Shown here one piece after another: positions 58,015 through 62,980 of a DNA stretch of 64,000 nt. The position numbers and the translations under genes were made by a program. The notes under the pieces are model-generated. The model did not search any database. It was not told the DNA's origin and saw nothing but the letters and a program-made list of their open reading frames with translations. The DNA comes from Loripinus fragilis (taxonomy: Eukaryota; Mollusca; Bivalvia; Lucinida; Lucinidae): NCBI GenBank assembly GCA_964019695.1, contig OZ026527.1:71198593-71262592 (forward strand). Direction: 5' to 3'. Numbering within the stretch: the stretch's first letter is position 1; every line of letters begins with the position of its first letter.

Positions 58015-61000
58015 CAAAATGGCTGTTCAAGCAGATTTGAAGAAGGACTTCACACATATATGATAAGTACCAAAATCTCACATGAACTGGCACTTTTCTT
58101 GTTCATGTACAGTCACTGACCCTTTTCATTCCGTATATCAGGGAACTGTTACTTTGGCAAACAGTGAAGACCCCGATGAATTGCTGCATTATGCAGCATT
58201 TCATCTGGGTCGGCACTGTTTGCTAAGACAAAAACAATCTTCAGGGACAGAAATAAATCATTTTATAAAAATTTTGACTGCCAACCCCTTAAAGTACAAA
58301 ATGGACGATTCCATACTTATTATACCAATATGTATGAGATGATACATTCTTGCACACCGGATAAGGATATCTGAGATTTTACCCTGGGATAGAAAATCTT
58401 ATCTTATCCATGCTATCTTACCCAGGACATCAAGTAACGTCATCATGTGAAATTGCATGTTAGGGTATTCAGGGACTACTGGAAGCTTATTTTAAAATAA
58501 ATAAAAACAGTAGTGGGCAAGAAAAAGAATCCATTACTCATGTGAGGGTAGGATAGAAAATCGGTCCCTCAGGATCACCATTTGTCATCACTCGGCAAGC
58601 CTCGTGATGCCAAACTGCGATCCCTGAGACGGATTTTTCTATCTTACCCTCACGCTCATGATAGATTCTTATATTATACAGCAGAATAAAAAGGGTTAAA
58701 AGTCTGTTTTAATGTCTCTTTCAGGTCGTGCCCCGATTTGAAACATTTAAATCTGGGATCTTGTAATTGTATAGCACAGTTTGATGATGTTTGTATAGAA
58801 TTGGCCAAACATTGCAGGTAAACTTGTTTAGTTACACTTGATAAGGCCAAACAACGAATAAGTGTGTTTAGAGTAAAGTGTCCGAAAATTTTAGGTATGG
58901 TATACGTAGGCACTTATATACCGGTATTTTTAAAAAAAAAAAAAAAATCTGGGAAAAAATGCTAATTTTATGCATTTTGAAAGGCATTTCCCCTTTCAAA
59001 ATGCATAAAATTATATATTTTTCTCAGAGAACCTGAAAAAAGTTCTAGATTTCACAAGTGAAATTAACAGGGATGAGAAAGTTCTGGATTGATCAGGATT
59101 TCCTGATTGAGCACTGGCATATGATGAGTATAATGTCAATGTAAATTTTGTTGAAATTTGGATTTAACATTATTGAATTGATTTTACGATAGATTAAGCA
59201 TAAACTGAGTGCTTTCTATTGGTATTATGTTAATTGAAGCTTTTAATAAGTGATCTAAAAATCTGTTTGGCTCCATTCAGGATCCAACAGACAGGTTTTC
59301 TGGATTGAGAATGTCTGACTGCTCTCATCCCTGATTTAAGTAGGGTAGGGTTACCCTAAACACATTTTTTTTTATTCAGCCTAAATGGAACTCTTGTTCT
59401 GAGGTTATAAAAAAAAAATTCATTGCCATGTATGTATAACCAGAACAGATCTCATATTCATACATACATACCTACCTACCTGCCTGGTCCACACCCACAG
59501 TCCTGCTGGCTGACCCGCCTGTTTACCTACCTGCCTGCAAAAAGAGGTTGATTTTGGAAGAAATGCTAATTAAGAAAAGAATGTGAGGACTAGTATACAT
59601 CATTTCAAGGTTTTTGTTGAATATCTCATGTAGCTTTAGTCCGATTTTGATCAAATTTGCACTACACCATAACCATTTGACAATGCATGTTTTATAGGAT
59701 AAAAGGGGCTGAGAGATCAGTATTGCAAGAGTAATGCCTCCTTGTAGTTCTAAATGTATGGTGTTTGCAATATGGCTAATAATGCATACTCTGTGAAATC
59801 AACTCCTCCTAGAGCCTTCAGTGTATCCTTTTAATACTATGCAAGTATGCTACAACCATATTGAAGATGTGTATGTGGAAGTTTAATGATGAAAAAATAT
59901 TTTTTGATAAATTGACAGCTTTTTTAAGTCAGCAAATTCTGGACCACTGCACATATTGAATAACGGCTGATAGTGCATACTTTGTGAAATCAACTTCTCC
60001 TAGAGCATTCAGTTTATCCTTTTAATACTTTGCATGTATGTTACAGACATATTGAAAATGTGCATGTGGAAGTTTAATAACGAACAAATATATTTTGATA
60101 AATTTACAGCATTTTTAAGTTAGCCAATTCTCGACCACTGCTCATATTGAATAATGGATGATAGTGTATACTTTGTGAAATAAAATCCTCCTAGAGCCTT
60201 CATTATATCTTTTTAATGCTTTGCATGTGTGTTACAGACATGCCGAAGATGTGGAAGTTTAATGATGATAAAATATTTTTTTGATAAATTTGCATCATTA
60301 ACTTAGCCAATTTTTGGATCTGACATTGTAATGCATACCTTGTTTCAATTGTTTTCCATTTCAGTTTAGAGGACAGGACAATGGCTTTGATTGTAACAGT
60401 TTCTTGTCATTGTTTATCTTAAACTTTACATAATTTTATTTTGGCCCTTTACAGTGTTCGCGTTTACGCCGTCATAATATCTAAATAGCCAACGAAAATT
60501 GTTGGTACGCAAAATAGACAAGTAGTCTGCGTACATGGGACGCAAGATCAAAAGCAGTCGACTTTCAACAAATTTAAGCCAGCTCAAAAGTAAAGGGAGT
60601 TAAAACCCTTGAATATTGGTTTATTGTACTTTACAACGCTTCAAAATCACAAAGAGACTGCTATAAATAGTATACAGTTGTGGTTTTCCGAGATCCTTTG
60701 TTCATAGCAATGGTTGAAATCAGAACCAGGCTCTGCTATAAATAATGATTTATGGTTTTCCCAAAATCAATTTGCTGGGTAAAAAAGATGTTTGCCTTGA
60801 GGAATCACACTAGAAATATTTAAATAACTTATTGAAGACATATGCGGCTTTTTCCAATGCGCACCTTTCCTGCGTCTGCAAACGGGGAAAGTTGTCTGGG
60901 TCCTGTCTTTCGACCCTTAACGGATTCGGATCAACACAGCTTCAGATATTCTTATGTCATATCGGTGTTCCGACATTTTCTTCACAAAATAAGTAATTAA

Positions 61001-62730
61001 AGTGTGTTCGAAATATCTATTGACATCTTTTCAGAACTGATCGTCTCAGCACTAAAGACAGATAAATGTAGCTCAGTCGAAATCAAACGACGTACACAAT
61101 GACCCTGGTTACGAATACGATAGTGGCCGAGTCTATACTATTTGTATGGTTATTTAGAGCGGCGCACGACCTGACCTCGTGGCCTAGTGGTTAGCGTGTC
61201 TGGCTACAAAGCCAGAGAACCAGGATCAATTTCCGGATGCGCACATATTTTCAGTGTGTTTTTTCTTTCTTTTTTAACATTTTAATGCTAAATTACTTCA
61301 TATACTAGTAAAATGGCATCATCAAAACGAACGAAATGGTCATCCCCGAACTTTTTATATTGAATTACGCATGAAACCTATGGGGGTGGGGTTAACTTTG
61401 GCCCTCTAGAAAGAGAATTAGCTCGGTGACCCCAGATTTTTATTCTTTTTTCTGAAAGGTATTATAATAGTCCATGAATTAAAAACAAATTTTCAAGATT
61501 TTCAATATCAGATTTATTAATACATGATTTATTCTAAAAACAAATTCCTTTTTTTTGACGAATTGCCAAAATATATCAAGCAGTATCTTGTCACAGCATG
61601 GGATAACAAGTAAACATGCACATTTTCTTAAAAGTTTGAGGTCATTTGAGTAATGTAGATTAAAAGAAAGAAGCTGACTGAAGATTGCAACCATTTTAGC
61701 TCGATAATTAGGACTAGTGTTATTATTTTATATTTCTAGAAAATTGGTCAAATGCTGTAAACTTCAATATGAGATTCTGAAAAAATAAGCACGGTGACAT
61801 ATCCTTTTTATTTCATGAATGGATAGCCCATGCATAAAACAAACTGTATGCAAAGTATTGAAAATATTTCAATATGGGAAGTATTTAGTAGCATATGTCC
61901 TTAATTCTGAAGCCAATACTATCGCAATTCGATGTTTTGTCTGTTCAAAAATGCGCTCACAGACAGGTTCAGCGATTTTCAACAGGCACATGTAAATTAA
62001 TCTTGATCTAGAACAACAAGTAAAGACTTTCTAAAAGCAAAGAAGTTTAATAGTCAAAGACTCCATCACTGCTAAGTATGCTTTTCTCTTGCTTTTTTTA
62101 ATTGATCGTTTGTCACTAAGTGTTAACTGAAAGTGTTTTAGATAAAGTAAATTAATAGTTTAAGCTAACTTCTTTGTGTTTAACATTGCAAAATAAAAAA
62201 TATAAGTTTGGAAACTAAACTTTTCGGGACTCAGTAAAATTTACATGGGACTCAAGTTTTGTTAATGCCCTGGGTCCCAGGGACGCAATAGAAATCAAGC
62301 CTAAATCTAACACTGCTTTATTATTTTGATCAATTAAAGGTTTAGGCCAATCTAAGGAGGAATATAATGTTGCGGGGGTATACTTAAAGCCTTGCTTGCA
62401 GCCCAATTCTTGTTGTATCAAACTTCATGGTAAATTTCATTGGTCTTATGCAAATAGGGGTAAAAAACAGTTTTGGAGGCTGAATACTTAGAAAATATCA
62501 CCATTTCTTAGTGTGACTAAAACTCTTTTGTAGAAGCTGTCACAAAAAAAAATGTTCTTCCTAATGGGTAATTCTAATCTGGAAAATCCCTTGGCTAAAA
62601 CAACTCTTTTGATGAATTTTAGGGGTTTGATATCTCTTGACCTGTGGCGTAGCCGGACTGTGTCACATATTGGAGTGAGTGCCCTGGCCACTGATTGCCC
62701 AGATTTACAGGAACTGGACATAGGATGGTG
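31282..62730 (+). CDS. fbxl4: F-box and leucine-rich repeat protein 4, 13 coding exons in window, 3' end missing
   Basis: Coding exons: 31282-31539, 32653-32743, 35009-35138, 40837-40938, 41773-41888, 42542-42762, 46188-46258, 49261-49330, 52088-52194, 55112-55221, 56492-56621, 58725-58817, 62623-62730. That is 535 codons plus 2 nt. All junctions are GT-AG and all phases agree. Domain order: basic mitochondrial-type N-terminus (1-20), discoidin-like domain (about 48-225; [33 protein letters not shown]), acidic linker (233-298), F-box (about 299-330), leucine-rich repeats from about 340. This follows vertebrate FBXL4 (621 residues) closely. Known role: substrate receptor of an SCF (SKP1-CUL1) ubiquitin ligase at the mitochondrial outer membrane that restrains mitophagy by turning over BNIP3/NIX; extension to this animal is inference. 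About 100 C-terminal residues lie beyond 64000. Introns are packed with repeats. Confidence 0.95.
31726..31880 (+). mobile_element. tRNA-like SINE copy
   Basis: TCAGGGGTTGCAAGTTTGAG (B-box-like) is followed by CATGTGACCTTAGCTGTTGA and TGGGACACTAACACAAAATC. The same tail occurs in the SINE at 63170-63340. Confidence 0.6.
32140..32640 (+). repeat. ~480-bp dispersed repeat, copy 2, abutting exon 3
   Basis: Same order of blocks as 16440-16915: GAGCCCTTTTCTTTGTATCA, GAATCTAGGGCGACGATTT, CCCATTGT, GGTATTTCCTGATCATACTC, ending in ACTTACTTTTT. It stops about 13 bp before the exon 3 acceptor AG, so the polypyrimidine and branch region of intron 2 may be repeat-derived. Confidence 0.85.
32653..32743 (+). 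CDS. fbxl4: FBXL4 exon 3
   Basis: Acceptor GTTACAG, donor TTG|GTAACA. Encodes [15 protein letters not shown], then [15 protein letters not shown]; the RTYGxWWD and PFxRTPPxFxSQDY signatures are FBXL4-specific. Enters in phase 0, leaves in phase 1. Only about 20 bp separate the acceptor from a dispersed repeat. Confidence 0.95.
32861..33010 (+). mobile_element. tRNA-derived SINE
   Basis: The head has A-box TGATTCAGTGGTAGAGTG and B-box GGGGTTCGAACATCA. The tail has GTGTTGTGTCCTTGAGCAAG, AACCGTACTAACATGAC. Same family as 3911 (minus), 35163 (minus) and 47345. Confidence 0.85.
33110..33905. repeat. Tandem ~140-bp units in head-to-head arrangement
   Basis: It starts with a pearl-like end (TTTTTATGCCCCCAAAAG, GGGGCATATAGTAATCTCAT). 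Three units in plus orientation (CCCAAATTTGATGTGTGGAT, GTCACCGTGACCTTGACCTC) are followed, after about 33510, by three units in the opposite orientation (ATGCATCCAAACACCAAATT, GGTCAGAGGTCAAGGTCAC). The open frames on the plus strand here are read from the inverted units and are not genes. Confidence 0.8.
33910..34565 (-). mobile_element. MITE (GCAGAATGCTCC family) split by another element
   Basis: The left remnant (GGAGCATTCTGCAATACTTT, 33914-33947) and right remnant (ATTAAGCTACCATTTGTCAT ... AGGTTTTGCTGTA, 34500-34553) are consecutive parts of the family seen at 4505 and 57277, in minus orientation. A 552-bp element lies between them. Confidence 0.75.
33948..34499. mobile_element. CAG...CTG element with ATTAA target duplication
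   Basis: Ends CAGCGCCCTAGATAAG and, inverted, CAGCAGCCTAGATAAG. Subterminal TATTTACGCAA motifs are on both sides. Exact ATTAA repeats flank it (33943-33947, 34500-34504). The open frame across its right part runs on into flanking repeats and is not a gene. Confidence 0.85.
35009..35138 (+). CDS. fbxl4: FBXL4 exon 4
   Basis: Acceptor TTTTGCAG. Encodes [33 protein letters not shown] and DACYVP; ETYHPGxVxRILAC is conserved in FBXL4. Donor TACC|GTAAGT, leaving phase 2. Confidence 0.95.
35163..35358 (-). mobile_element. tRNA-derived SINE, minus strand
   Basis: Inverted head (TCAAACCCGCGGCCCCTTGG with ACCACTGAGCCACTGCAC) and inverted tail (TTTGATTCTTGACGTCCC, GGGACGGGTCTTCCTGG). It lies 24 bp downstream of the FBXL4 exon 4 donor. 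Confidence 0.85.
35756..35941 (-). pseudogene. MULE-type transposase N-terminal fragment
   Basis: Minus-strand frame with [35 protein letters not shown]. This resembles the segment between the FLYWCH domain and the MULE transposase domain in invertebrate FLYWCH-MULE proteins (typically ...RARRKxxPxLPxSxxEVHxALD). It stops soon after. Together with 36320-36553 and 38736-38987 it appears to be one decayed gene on the minus strand. Confidence 0.55.
36320..36553 (-). pseudogene. FLYWCH-MULE gene, middle fragment
   Basis: The minus-strand frame starting at the edge of the pearl-like element reads [20 protein letters not shown], then [16 protein letters not shown]. The motif R..[24 protein letters not shown] follows the FLYWCH finger in MULE-associated proteins. 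The frame continues from the FLYWCH fragment if the intervening element is skipped. Confidence 0.6.
36549..38784 (+). mobile_element. Pearl-like element, copy 2, inserted in the FLYWCH-MULE gene
   Basis: Left end TTTTTTTATACCCCCGCAAA, then GTCCGTGCGTCCGTCCGTCC. Three ~165-bp units follow (TGAAGAGTCATTGCTGGATT ... AGGGCTAGGGGCCAATTC, 36627-37140), then about eight ~187-bp units (CAACTCCTACCACAGC ..., 37150-38640). The right end is TGTGCGGGGGTATCTAATAA, palindrome AATAAGCATTGCTTATT and GACTTTTTT. Same family as 26698-29335. Confidence 0.8.
38736..38987 (-). pseudogene. FLYWCH zinc-finger fragment of a MULE-like gene
   Basis: An 83-codon minus-strand frame. Residues 12-66 form a FLYWCH finger: [31 protein letters not shown], then HNH. 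Candidate zinc ligands are C37, C42, H62 and H64, all present. The final ~12 codons ([13 protein letters not shown]) come from the end of the pearl-like element, because the same bases occur at 29291-29335 without the finger. FLYWCH fingers often sit at the N-terminus of MULE-derived transposases; they bind DNA. Here the gene is broken right after the finger. Confidence 0.75.
39415..39450 (+). pseudogene. Decayed copy of FBXL4 exon 5 start
   Basis: An acceptor TGTGTTGCAG is followed by AAATTGCTGGAAGACACTTT. In the phase left by exon 4 this reads [11 protein letters not shown] against [11 protein letters not shown] in the real exon 5 (40837). The copy then runs into an unrelated hairpin and a stop (TGA about 39495). 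It marks the left edge of the array that ends in the true exon. Confidence 0.6.
39545..40836 (+). repeat. 59-bp tandem array ending at the exon 5 acceptor
   Basis: About 22 units of ATCTATGTAACATGTATTGC, ATAGATCACTTGAATACACT, ATGGGAGTTAAAGACAGTT. The last unit ends in TATTGCAG, the real exon 5 acceptor. The unit's second half aligns with exon 5 itself (ATCGCTGGAAGAAACTGTGG). Two higher-order variants (AACATG/TTGC and AAATG/TACG) alternate in blocks. Confidence 0.95.
40837..40938 (+). CDS. fbxl4: FBXL4 exon 5
   Basis: Acceptor TATTGCAG, donor AAA|GTAAGC. Read in the phase left by exon 4 it gives [20 protein letters not shown], then [14 protein letters not shown], matching the RWEILW...RP...FKP segment of vertebrate FBXL4. 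It is easily missed: the correct frame is only this long, and its 5' side is the last unit of a 59-bp tandem array (39545-40836). Confidence 0.93.
41191..41247 (+). repeat. tRNA-like internal promoter pair
   Basis: TGGCTCAGCGCTAG (A-box-like) and GGTTTGACCC (B-box-like) are spaced ~45 bp apart. No stem structure of a true tRNA is evident, so it is probably a SINE head. It overlaps a 65-codon open frame that I do not accept as coding. Confidence 0.4.
41559..41755. mobile_element. MITE (GCAGAATGCTCC family), diverged copy
   Basis: TTAAGTATTGCAGAATGCTC, CATTACTTTTGACCTGCATT, GTCTTGAAAAGC and the ending GATTTTACTGTA match 4505 and 57277. The central palindrome has been shortened. It ends about 15 bp before the exon 6 acceptor region. 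Confidence 0.75.
41773..41888 (+). CDS. fbxl4: FBXL4 exon 6
   Basis: Acceptor TTTGTTTCAG, donor ATACAG|GTATGA. Encodes [10 protein letters not shown], then [19 protein letters not shown], the last strands of the discoidin-like domain. Exit phase 1. The sequence from the middle of this exon through its donor is repeated downstream with a 94-bp period. Confidence 0.95.
41889..42036 (+). repeat. Tandem partial duplication of FBXL4 exon 6
   Basis: The exon 6 stretch TGTACATTACTACACAGAGC onward (first at 41803) recurs at 41897 and 41991, period 94 bp. The first extra copy includes the exon end and a second donor-like GATACAG|GTTTGA; the last copy is cut short. Since 94 is not a multiple of three, inclusion would break the frame and stop. 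Confidence 0.93.
42052..42297 (+). repeat. ~36-bp tandem array, open on both strands
   Basis: About seven units of CAATATCACTGTGCATGGTG, TGGGAACTCCTC. Because the period is near a multiple of three, long frames appear on both strands; their composition is repetitive and they are not genes. It ends next to a GACACGGTTCTTTTGAG remnant of the hairpin family seen at 43194. Confidence 0.9.
42542..42762 (+). CDS. fbxl4: FBXL4 exon 7
   Basis: Acceptor ATTCTACAG. Encodes an acidic, poorly conserved linker ([18 protein letters not shown] ... ESEETIPSD), then NGFFDLLP, which begins the F-box. Donor CCG|GTAAGA, phase 0. Confidence 0.93.
42827..43100 (+). repeat. Dispersed repeat (GACTCACCAGAGCCTTTG)
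   Basis: GCAGACTCACCAGAGCCTTT, CATACACAAAGTATGGATG, AAAGTACCAAATCTTGCATG, then CAGCCTGGACCAGGAC. Related to 14760-14945 and 57529-57660. Confidence 0.65.
43194..43226. repeat. Hairpin AAAGAACCGTCTC / GAGACGGTTCTTT
   Basis: A near-perfect hairpin followed by GTATCCACAAGATATG and AAACAAGAAAA. Copies: 39463-39496, 51788-51862 (two in tandem) and a half-copy near 42300. The shared tail (GTACCCA, CATATGTT, ATAAGAAAA) shows these are the palindromic end of a dispersed element. Confidence 0.8.
43663..43897. mobile_element. Foldback MITE with ~50-bp inverted ends
   Basis: Left CCTGAGGTTATAAAACTTTT ... GAGCACGAAATTT; right is the inverse AAATTTCGTGCTTTGCTGAG ... GTTTCATAACCTCGG. An inner hairpin TTAAAATGCCA is present. 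GGCC lies at both outer edges. Confidence 0.85.
44126..45000 (+). mobile_element. Pearl-like element with ~165-bp units
   Basis: Ends TCTCCCCCCTTTAGG and, inverted, AAAAGGGGGGAGA (about 44990). A GTCTGTCTGTCTGTC run is followed by three tandem ~165-bp units (GTGTCCGCTCTATAACTTG ... TTGAGTTATTTCCCTTGGAA), then unique AT-rich sequence. Confidence 0.75.
45330..46064. mobile_element. CAGGGTGCCCAC-ended element
   Basis: Exact 12-bp inverted ends CAGGGTGCCCAC. Internal arms have AAGTCAGGGAATTTTAAAA and, in mirrored position, AAGTCAGGGAATTTCATTTT. It is inserted in a pearl-like left end (45266: CATACCCTCTGCAAACTG) whose GTCTGTCTG continues at 46070. The flanks show no clean target duplication. Confidence 0.8.
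46188..46258 (+). CDS. fbxl4: FBXL4 exon 8 (F-box)
   Basis: Acceptor TTTGACAG. Encodes [20 protein letters not shown] plus RTC, the body of the F-box that binds SKP1. Donor TGCAA|GTAAGT, phase 2. A hAT-like element begins 19 bp past the donor. Confidence 0.95.
46278..46690. mobile_element. hAT-like MITE with GCTTA target duplication
   Basis: Ends CAGGGTTCACACAGGC and, inverted, CAGGGCTCGTACAGGC. The interior is rich in CTTGAAAAGTCCTTGAA, a signature of a widespread animal hAT family. Direct repeats GCTTA lie at 46273-46277 and 46691-46695. It starts 19 bp after the exon 8 donor. Confidence 0.9.
46724..46958. mobile_element. Palindromic ~230-bp element, copy 3
   Basis: Inverted ends (GTGATTTCCAACAATGTGGC and TGTTGGGAATCTCATGTCGC), central GCTCTGATCAGACTGCATAT palindrome. 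Same family as 8684-8908. Confidence 0.85.
46965..47190 (+). repeat. Dispersed repeat (CAAACAGT family)
   Basis: Starts with a diverged TTTAGCAAATATTGAAGACC, then the ATTTCA inverted centre. The tail has ACCTGTGACCC, TTATTGTATCAGACCAGAAG and GAATCCATTAGTGC. Same family as 597, 11041 and 58141. Confidence 0.7.
47345..47550 (+). mobile_element. tRNA-derived SINE, most complete copy
   Basis: A-box TGTGGTAGAGTG, B-box GTGGGTTCGAATCTCACC. Tail CATCACTGCGTTGTGTCCTT, TTAGTACTGGTTCAACCTAG, ending TTGACTGGGACGTAAAGAAT. It gives the full order of the family. Confidence 0.9.
48585..49235 (+). repeat. Pearl-like element with ~130-bp units
   Basis: Left end TTTTTTTAATATAGCCCCGC. Then about five tandem units built on CTCAATATCTTGAGAACAAA, GACAGAATTTGACCAAATTT and GTTACCTGTCATTTTT. 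The short minus-strand frames arise from these units. A truncated relative is at 53745-54045. It ends 30 bp before the exon 9 acceptor. Confidence 0.8.
49261..49330 (+). CDS. fbxl4: FBXL4 exon 9
   Basis: Acceptor TGTGTTTCAG. Encodes [20 protein letters not shown] plus HWTQ, matching the PLQYxxLNLQPYW stretch between F-box and LRRs. Donor CACAG|GTAAGC, phase 0. Confidence 0.93.
49388..51440 (+). repeat. 1,073-bp tandem duplication of a pearl-like element
   Basis: Copy 1 starts TACCCCTGGTACGAAGTATA (49388) and copy 2 TACCCCCGGTACGAAGTATA (50461). Each has a GTTTGTCTGTCTGTCTG run and several diverged sub-units (TTTCTCAGCAACTACTTG, AGGATTCTGAAATTTGGTAC, CAGGTAGGCTAAGTGT). Order is conserved between the two copies, as after unequal exchange. 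Confidence 0.9.
51788..51862. repeat. Double AAAGAACCGTCTC hairpin
   Basis: Two tandem copies of the hairpin family (CTCAAAAGAACCGTCTCAAT ... GAGACGGT), followed by the usual GTACCCAAAACATATGTT tail. Confidence 0.85.
52088..52194 (+). CDS. fbxl4: FBXL4 exon 10 (LRR)
   Basis: Acceptor TTTTTTCCAG. Encodes [44 protein letters not shown] is a leucine-rich-repeat strand. Donor CTAG|GTGAGT, phase 2. Confidence 0.94.
52210..52452. mobile_element. Palindromic ~230-bp element, copy 4
   Basis: Inverted ends GCATGAGATTTCCAACAATG and CATTGTTGGAAATCTCATGC. Central palindrome TGATCAGACTGCGCGTATGC. It lies 16 bp after the exon 10 donor. Confidence 0.88.
52460..52760 (+). mobile_element. tRNA-derived SINE, second family
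   Basis: The tRNA-like head ends in GTCGTGAGTTCAATCCTGGC, followed by CTTGGAGATTGATCATGAAA, TTACAAGCGAATG and CTTGACATGACCATAGCTGT. Diverged copy at 56190-56430. Confidence 0.8.
52960..53715 (+). repeat. 34-bp tandem array upstream of exon 11
   Basis: About 22 units of TTGATATTGCTGTATTTCAA, CTTGATATCACAGG. Each unit has CACAG|GTTGATA, nearly the sequence at the exon 11 acceptor (TTTTCAG|GTTGATA). Confidence 0.95.
53745..54045 (+). mobile_element. Truncated pearl-like element
   Basis: TTATAACCCCACTTTGAAAA, GGTTGTCCGTCATTCTGTCT, CTCAATACCTTGAGAACAAA, then CAGGGCTATAGTCAG. It matches 48585-49235 but has only one or two units. It interrupts the tandem arrays. Confidence 0.7.
54118..54592 (-). 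mobile_element. LINE 3' end, minus strand
   Basis: On the minus strand it has a [15 protein letters not shown] and [17 protein letters not shown] C-terminal translation and an ATAATAAAAAAAAATAAATG tail. The flanks carry GCTATATTTCAAA on both sides (left ending about 54126, right about 54586), a probable target duplication. It is inserted within the tandem arrays. No catalytic domain is present. Confidence 0.55.
54595..55100 (+). repeat. 41-bp tandem array upstream of exon 11
   Basis: Units of TTGATATTGCTATATCACAG, GTTTATCTGCTATATTTCAT A, about ten copies in related variants. It continues to within about 15 bp of the exon 11 acceptor. Confidence 0.95.
55112..55221 (+). CDS. fbxl4: FBXL4 exon 11 (LRR)
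   Basis: Acceptor TATATTTTCAG. Encodes [37 protein letters not shown], one complete LRR. Donor CAGGG|GTACAG is a weaker GT site, phase 1. The exon's 3' two thirds are repeated about a dozen times downstream, and its acceptor region resembles the arrays upstream. Confidence 0.92.
55222..56195 (+). repeat. 83-bp tandem array derived from exon 11
   Basis: About twelve units, each a copy of the exon 11 segment encoding the strand CLYLSSCK through IAEYCSSLR and its donor (CTCAGAGGTACAG). The first repeats translate in their own frame to [10 protein letters not shown] ... VIAEYCS. The 83-bp period shifts frame each time, so they cannot be joined as protein without splicing. Later units accumulate AGGGCATAGCTGAAG variants. 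Confidence 0.95.
56195..56430 (+). mobile_element. tRNA-derived SINE, second family, copy 2
   Basis: CAGATCCAGGGGTCGCTAGT, TTGAGATTGATCATGAAATA, CAGTTACAAGCGAAAGCATG and CGTCTCAACATGACCATAGC parallel 52460-52760. It ends ~60 bp before the exon 12 acceptor. Confidence 0.8.
56492..56621 (+). CDS. fbxl4: FBXL4 exon 12 (LRR)
   Basis: Acceptor CTGTTTGACAG. Encodes [19 protein letters not shown], then [20 protein letters not shown]; LxRLxLYRTxI is characteristic of FBXL4. Donor GTCAG|GTATGA, phase 2. Confidence 0.95.
56733..57024. mobile_element. MITE (CATGYGCGGATCCAG family), inverted copy
   Basis: The right end CTCTGGATCCCACATG is preceded by a poly-G run, TCCGGACCAGTATTGCTAAG and the palindrome GCCATTTAAATGGCG. 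The left end is diverged (GTCAGAGGGGGTCCAACTC). Opposite in orientation to 9694-9985. Confidence 0.8.
57277..57480. mobile_element. MITE (GCAGAATGCTCC family), best copy
   Basis: Ends CAGTAAAACCTTTCTTAAG and, inverted, GGTAAAACCTGTCTAAA. The central palindrome AAAGTATTGCAGAATGCTCC is complete. Confidence 0.85.
57529..57660 (+). repeat. Dispersed repeat fragment
   Basis: GAGATTTTGGCACTTATCAC, GCAATCTCACCAGTGCCATC and CATACACACATCGG resemble 14760-14945 and 42827-43100. Confidence 0.5.
57951..58013 (+). repeat. (ATG)n microsatellite
   Basis: About 21 ATG units, uninterrupted. Confidence 0.97.
58141..58350 (+). repeat. Dispersed repeat (CAAACAGT family)
   Basis: TTTGGCAAACAGTGAAGACC, the CTGCATTATGCAGCATTTCA palindrome, CGGCACTGTTTGCTAAGAC, and a tail with CAACCCCTTAAAGTACAAAA and ATACTTATTATACCAATATG. 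The copy closest to the tail at 729-1125. Confidence 0.8.
58538..58665. repeat. Foldback repeat
   Basis: CATGTGAGGGTAGGATAGAA and GGTCCCTCAGGATC at left face the inverse GATCCCTGAGACGG and TCTATCTTACCCTCACG at right, ~35 bp apart. It lies 60 bp before the exon 13 acceptor. Confidence 0.75.
58725..58817 (+). CDS. fbxl4: FBXL4 exon 13 (LRR)
   Basis: Acceptor TCTCTTTCAG. Encodes [20 protein letters not shown] and [11 protein letters not shown]. Donor TGCAG|GTAAAC, phase 2. Confidence 0.95.
58930..59385 (+). repeat. Dispersed repeat also found before exon 2
   Basis: GAAAGGCATTTCCCCTTTC palindrome, AAAATGCATAAAATTATATA and the end GGGTTACCCTAAACACA plus TTTTTTATTCAGCC. These match 31060-31250, with ~250 extra bp inserted here. 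Confidence 0.75.
59440..60310 (+). repeat. Pearl-like array, ~170-bp units
   Basis: A CATACATACATACCTACCTA and CCTGCCTG microsatellite is followed by about three units of GTGAAATCAACTCCTCCTAG, AGCCTTCAGTGTATCC and GTGGAAGTTTAATGATGA. The layout is that of the pearl-like elements with a different core. Confidence 0.7.
60310..61160. other. Intron sequence, nothing recognised
   Basis: Unique-looking AT-rich sequence with CAGTGTTCGCGTTTACGC at 60453, a possible CAG-type element end whose partner I could not identify. Confidence 0.45.
61170..61250 (+). mobile_element. tRNA-like SINE head
   Basis: GTGGCCTAGTGGTTAGCGTG (A-box), a 6-bp anticodon-like stem TCTGGC/GCCAGA, and CAGGATCAATTTCCGG (diverged B-box). 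The loop is six bases rather than seven and there is no acceptor stem, so it is not a working tRNA gene. Confidence 0.6.
61255..62610. other. Intron sequence before exon 14
   Basis: No exon or clear element. CTGGGTCCCAGGGACGCAA at about 62270 resembles GAGTCCCAGGATGCAA at 43497, a possible short shared repeat. Confidence 0.45.
62623..62730 (+). CDS. fbxl4: FBXL4 exon 14 (LRR), last in window
   Basis: Acceptor GATGAATTTTAG. Encodes [36 protein letters not shown]; LDLWRxxxVT and LQELDLGWC are FBXL4 hallmarks. Donor GGTG|GTAAGT, leaving TG of the expected Cys codon. No further exon was found to 64000. Confidence 0.95.
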
Positions 62731-62754
62731 GTAAGTGTTCTCATAGTACCAGCT

Positions 62755-62980
62755 TTCATGGTTTTAACCATTTGTATACTAATGGATTCTTCCACCTGGT
62801 TTGAAACAATAAACTTGGGATAGTCCATTATGCATATCTAGGGGTGTTAGGTTATAATTTCAAAAATATTGTAGTGTTTTGTCTGAAGATCTTTTTTATA
62901 GATCATGTAGACCATGATGCAATGCAGCATTATTTTGCATTTCATCTGGGTCATTACTGTTTACTAAAGTAGTTTTTTAG
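62755..62980 (+). repeat. Dispersed repeat remnants (CAAACAGT family)
   Basis: GTATACTAATGGATTCTTCC in inverted sense, then ATCATGTAGACCATGATGCA, GCATTTCATCTGGGTCATTA and CTGTTTACTAAAG. Diverged parts of the family at 11041. Confidence 0.55.

Noticed and set aside
61170..61250. Functional tRNA gene
   Set aside because: Wrong loop size, no acceptor stem and a diverged B-box; better explained as a SINE head.
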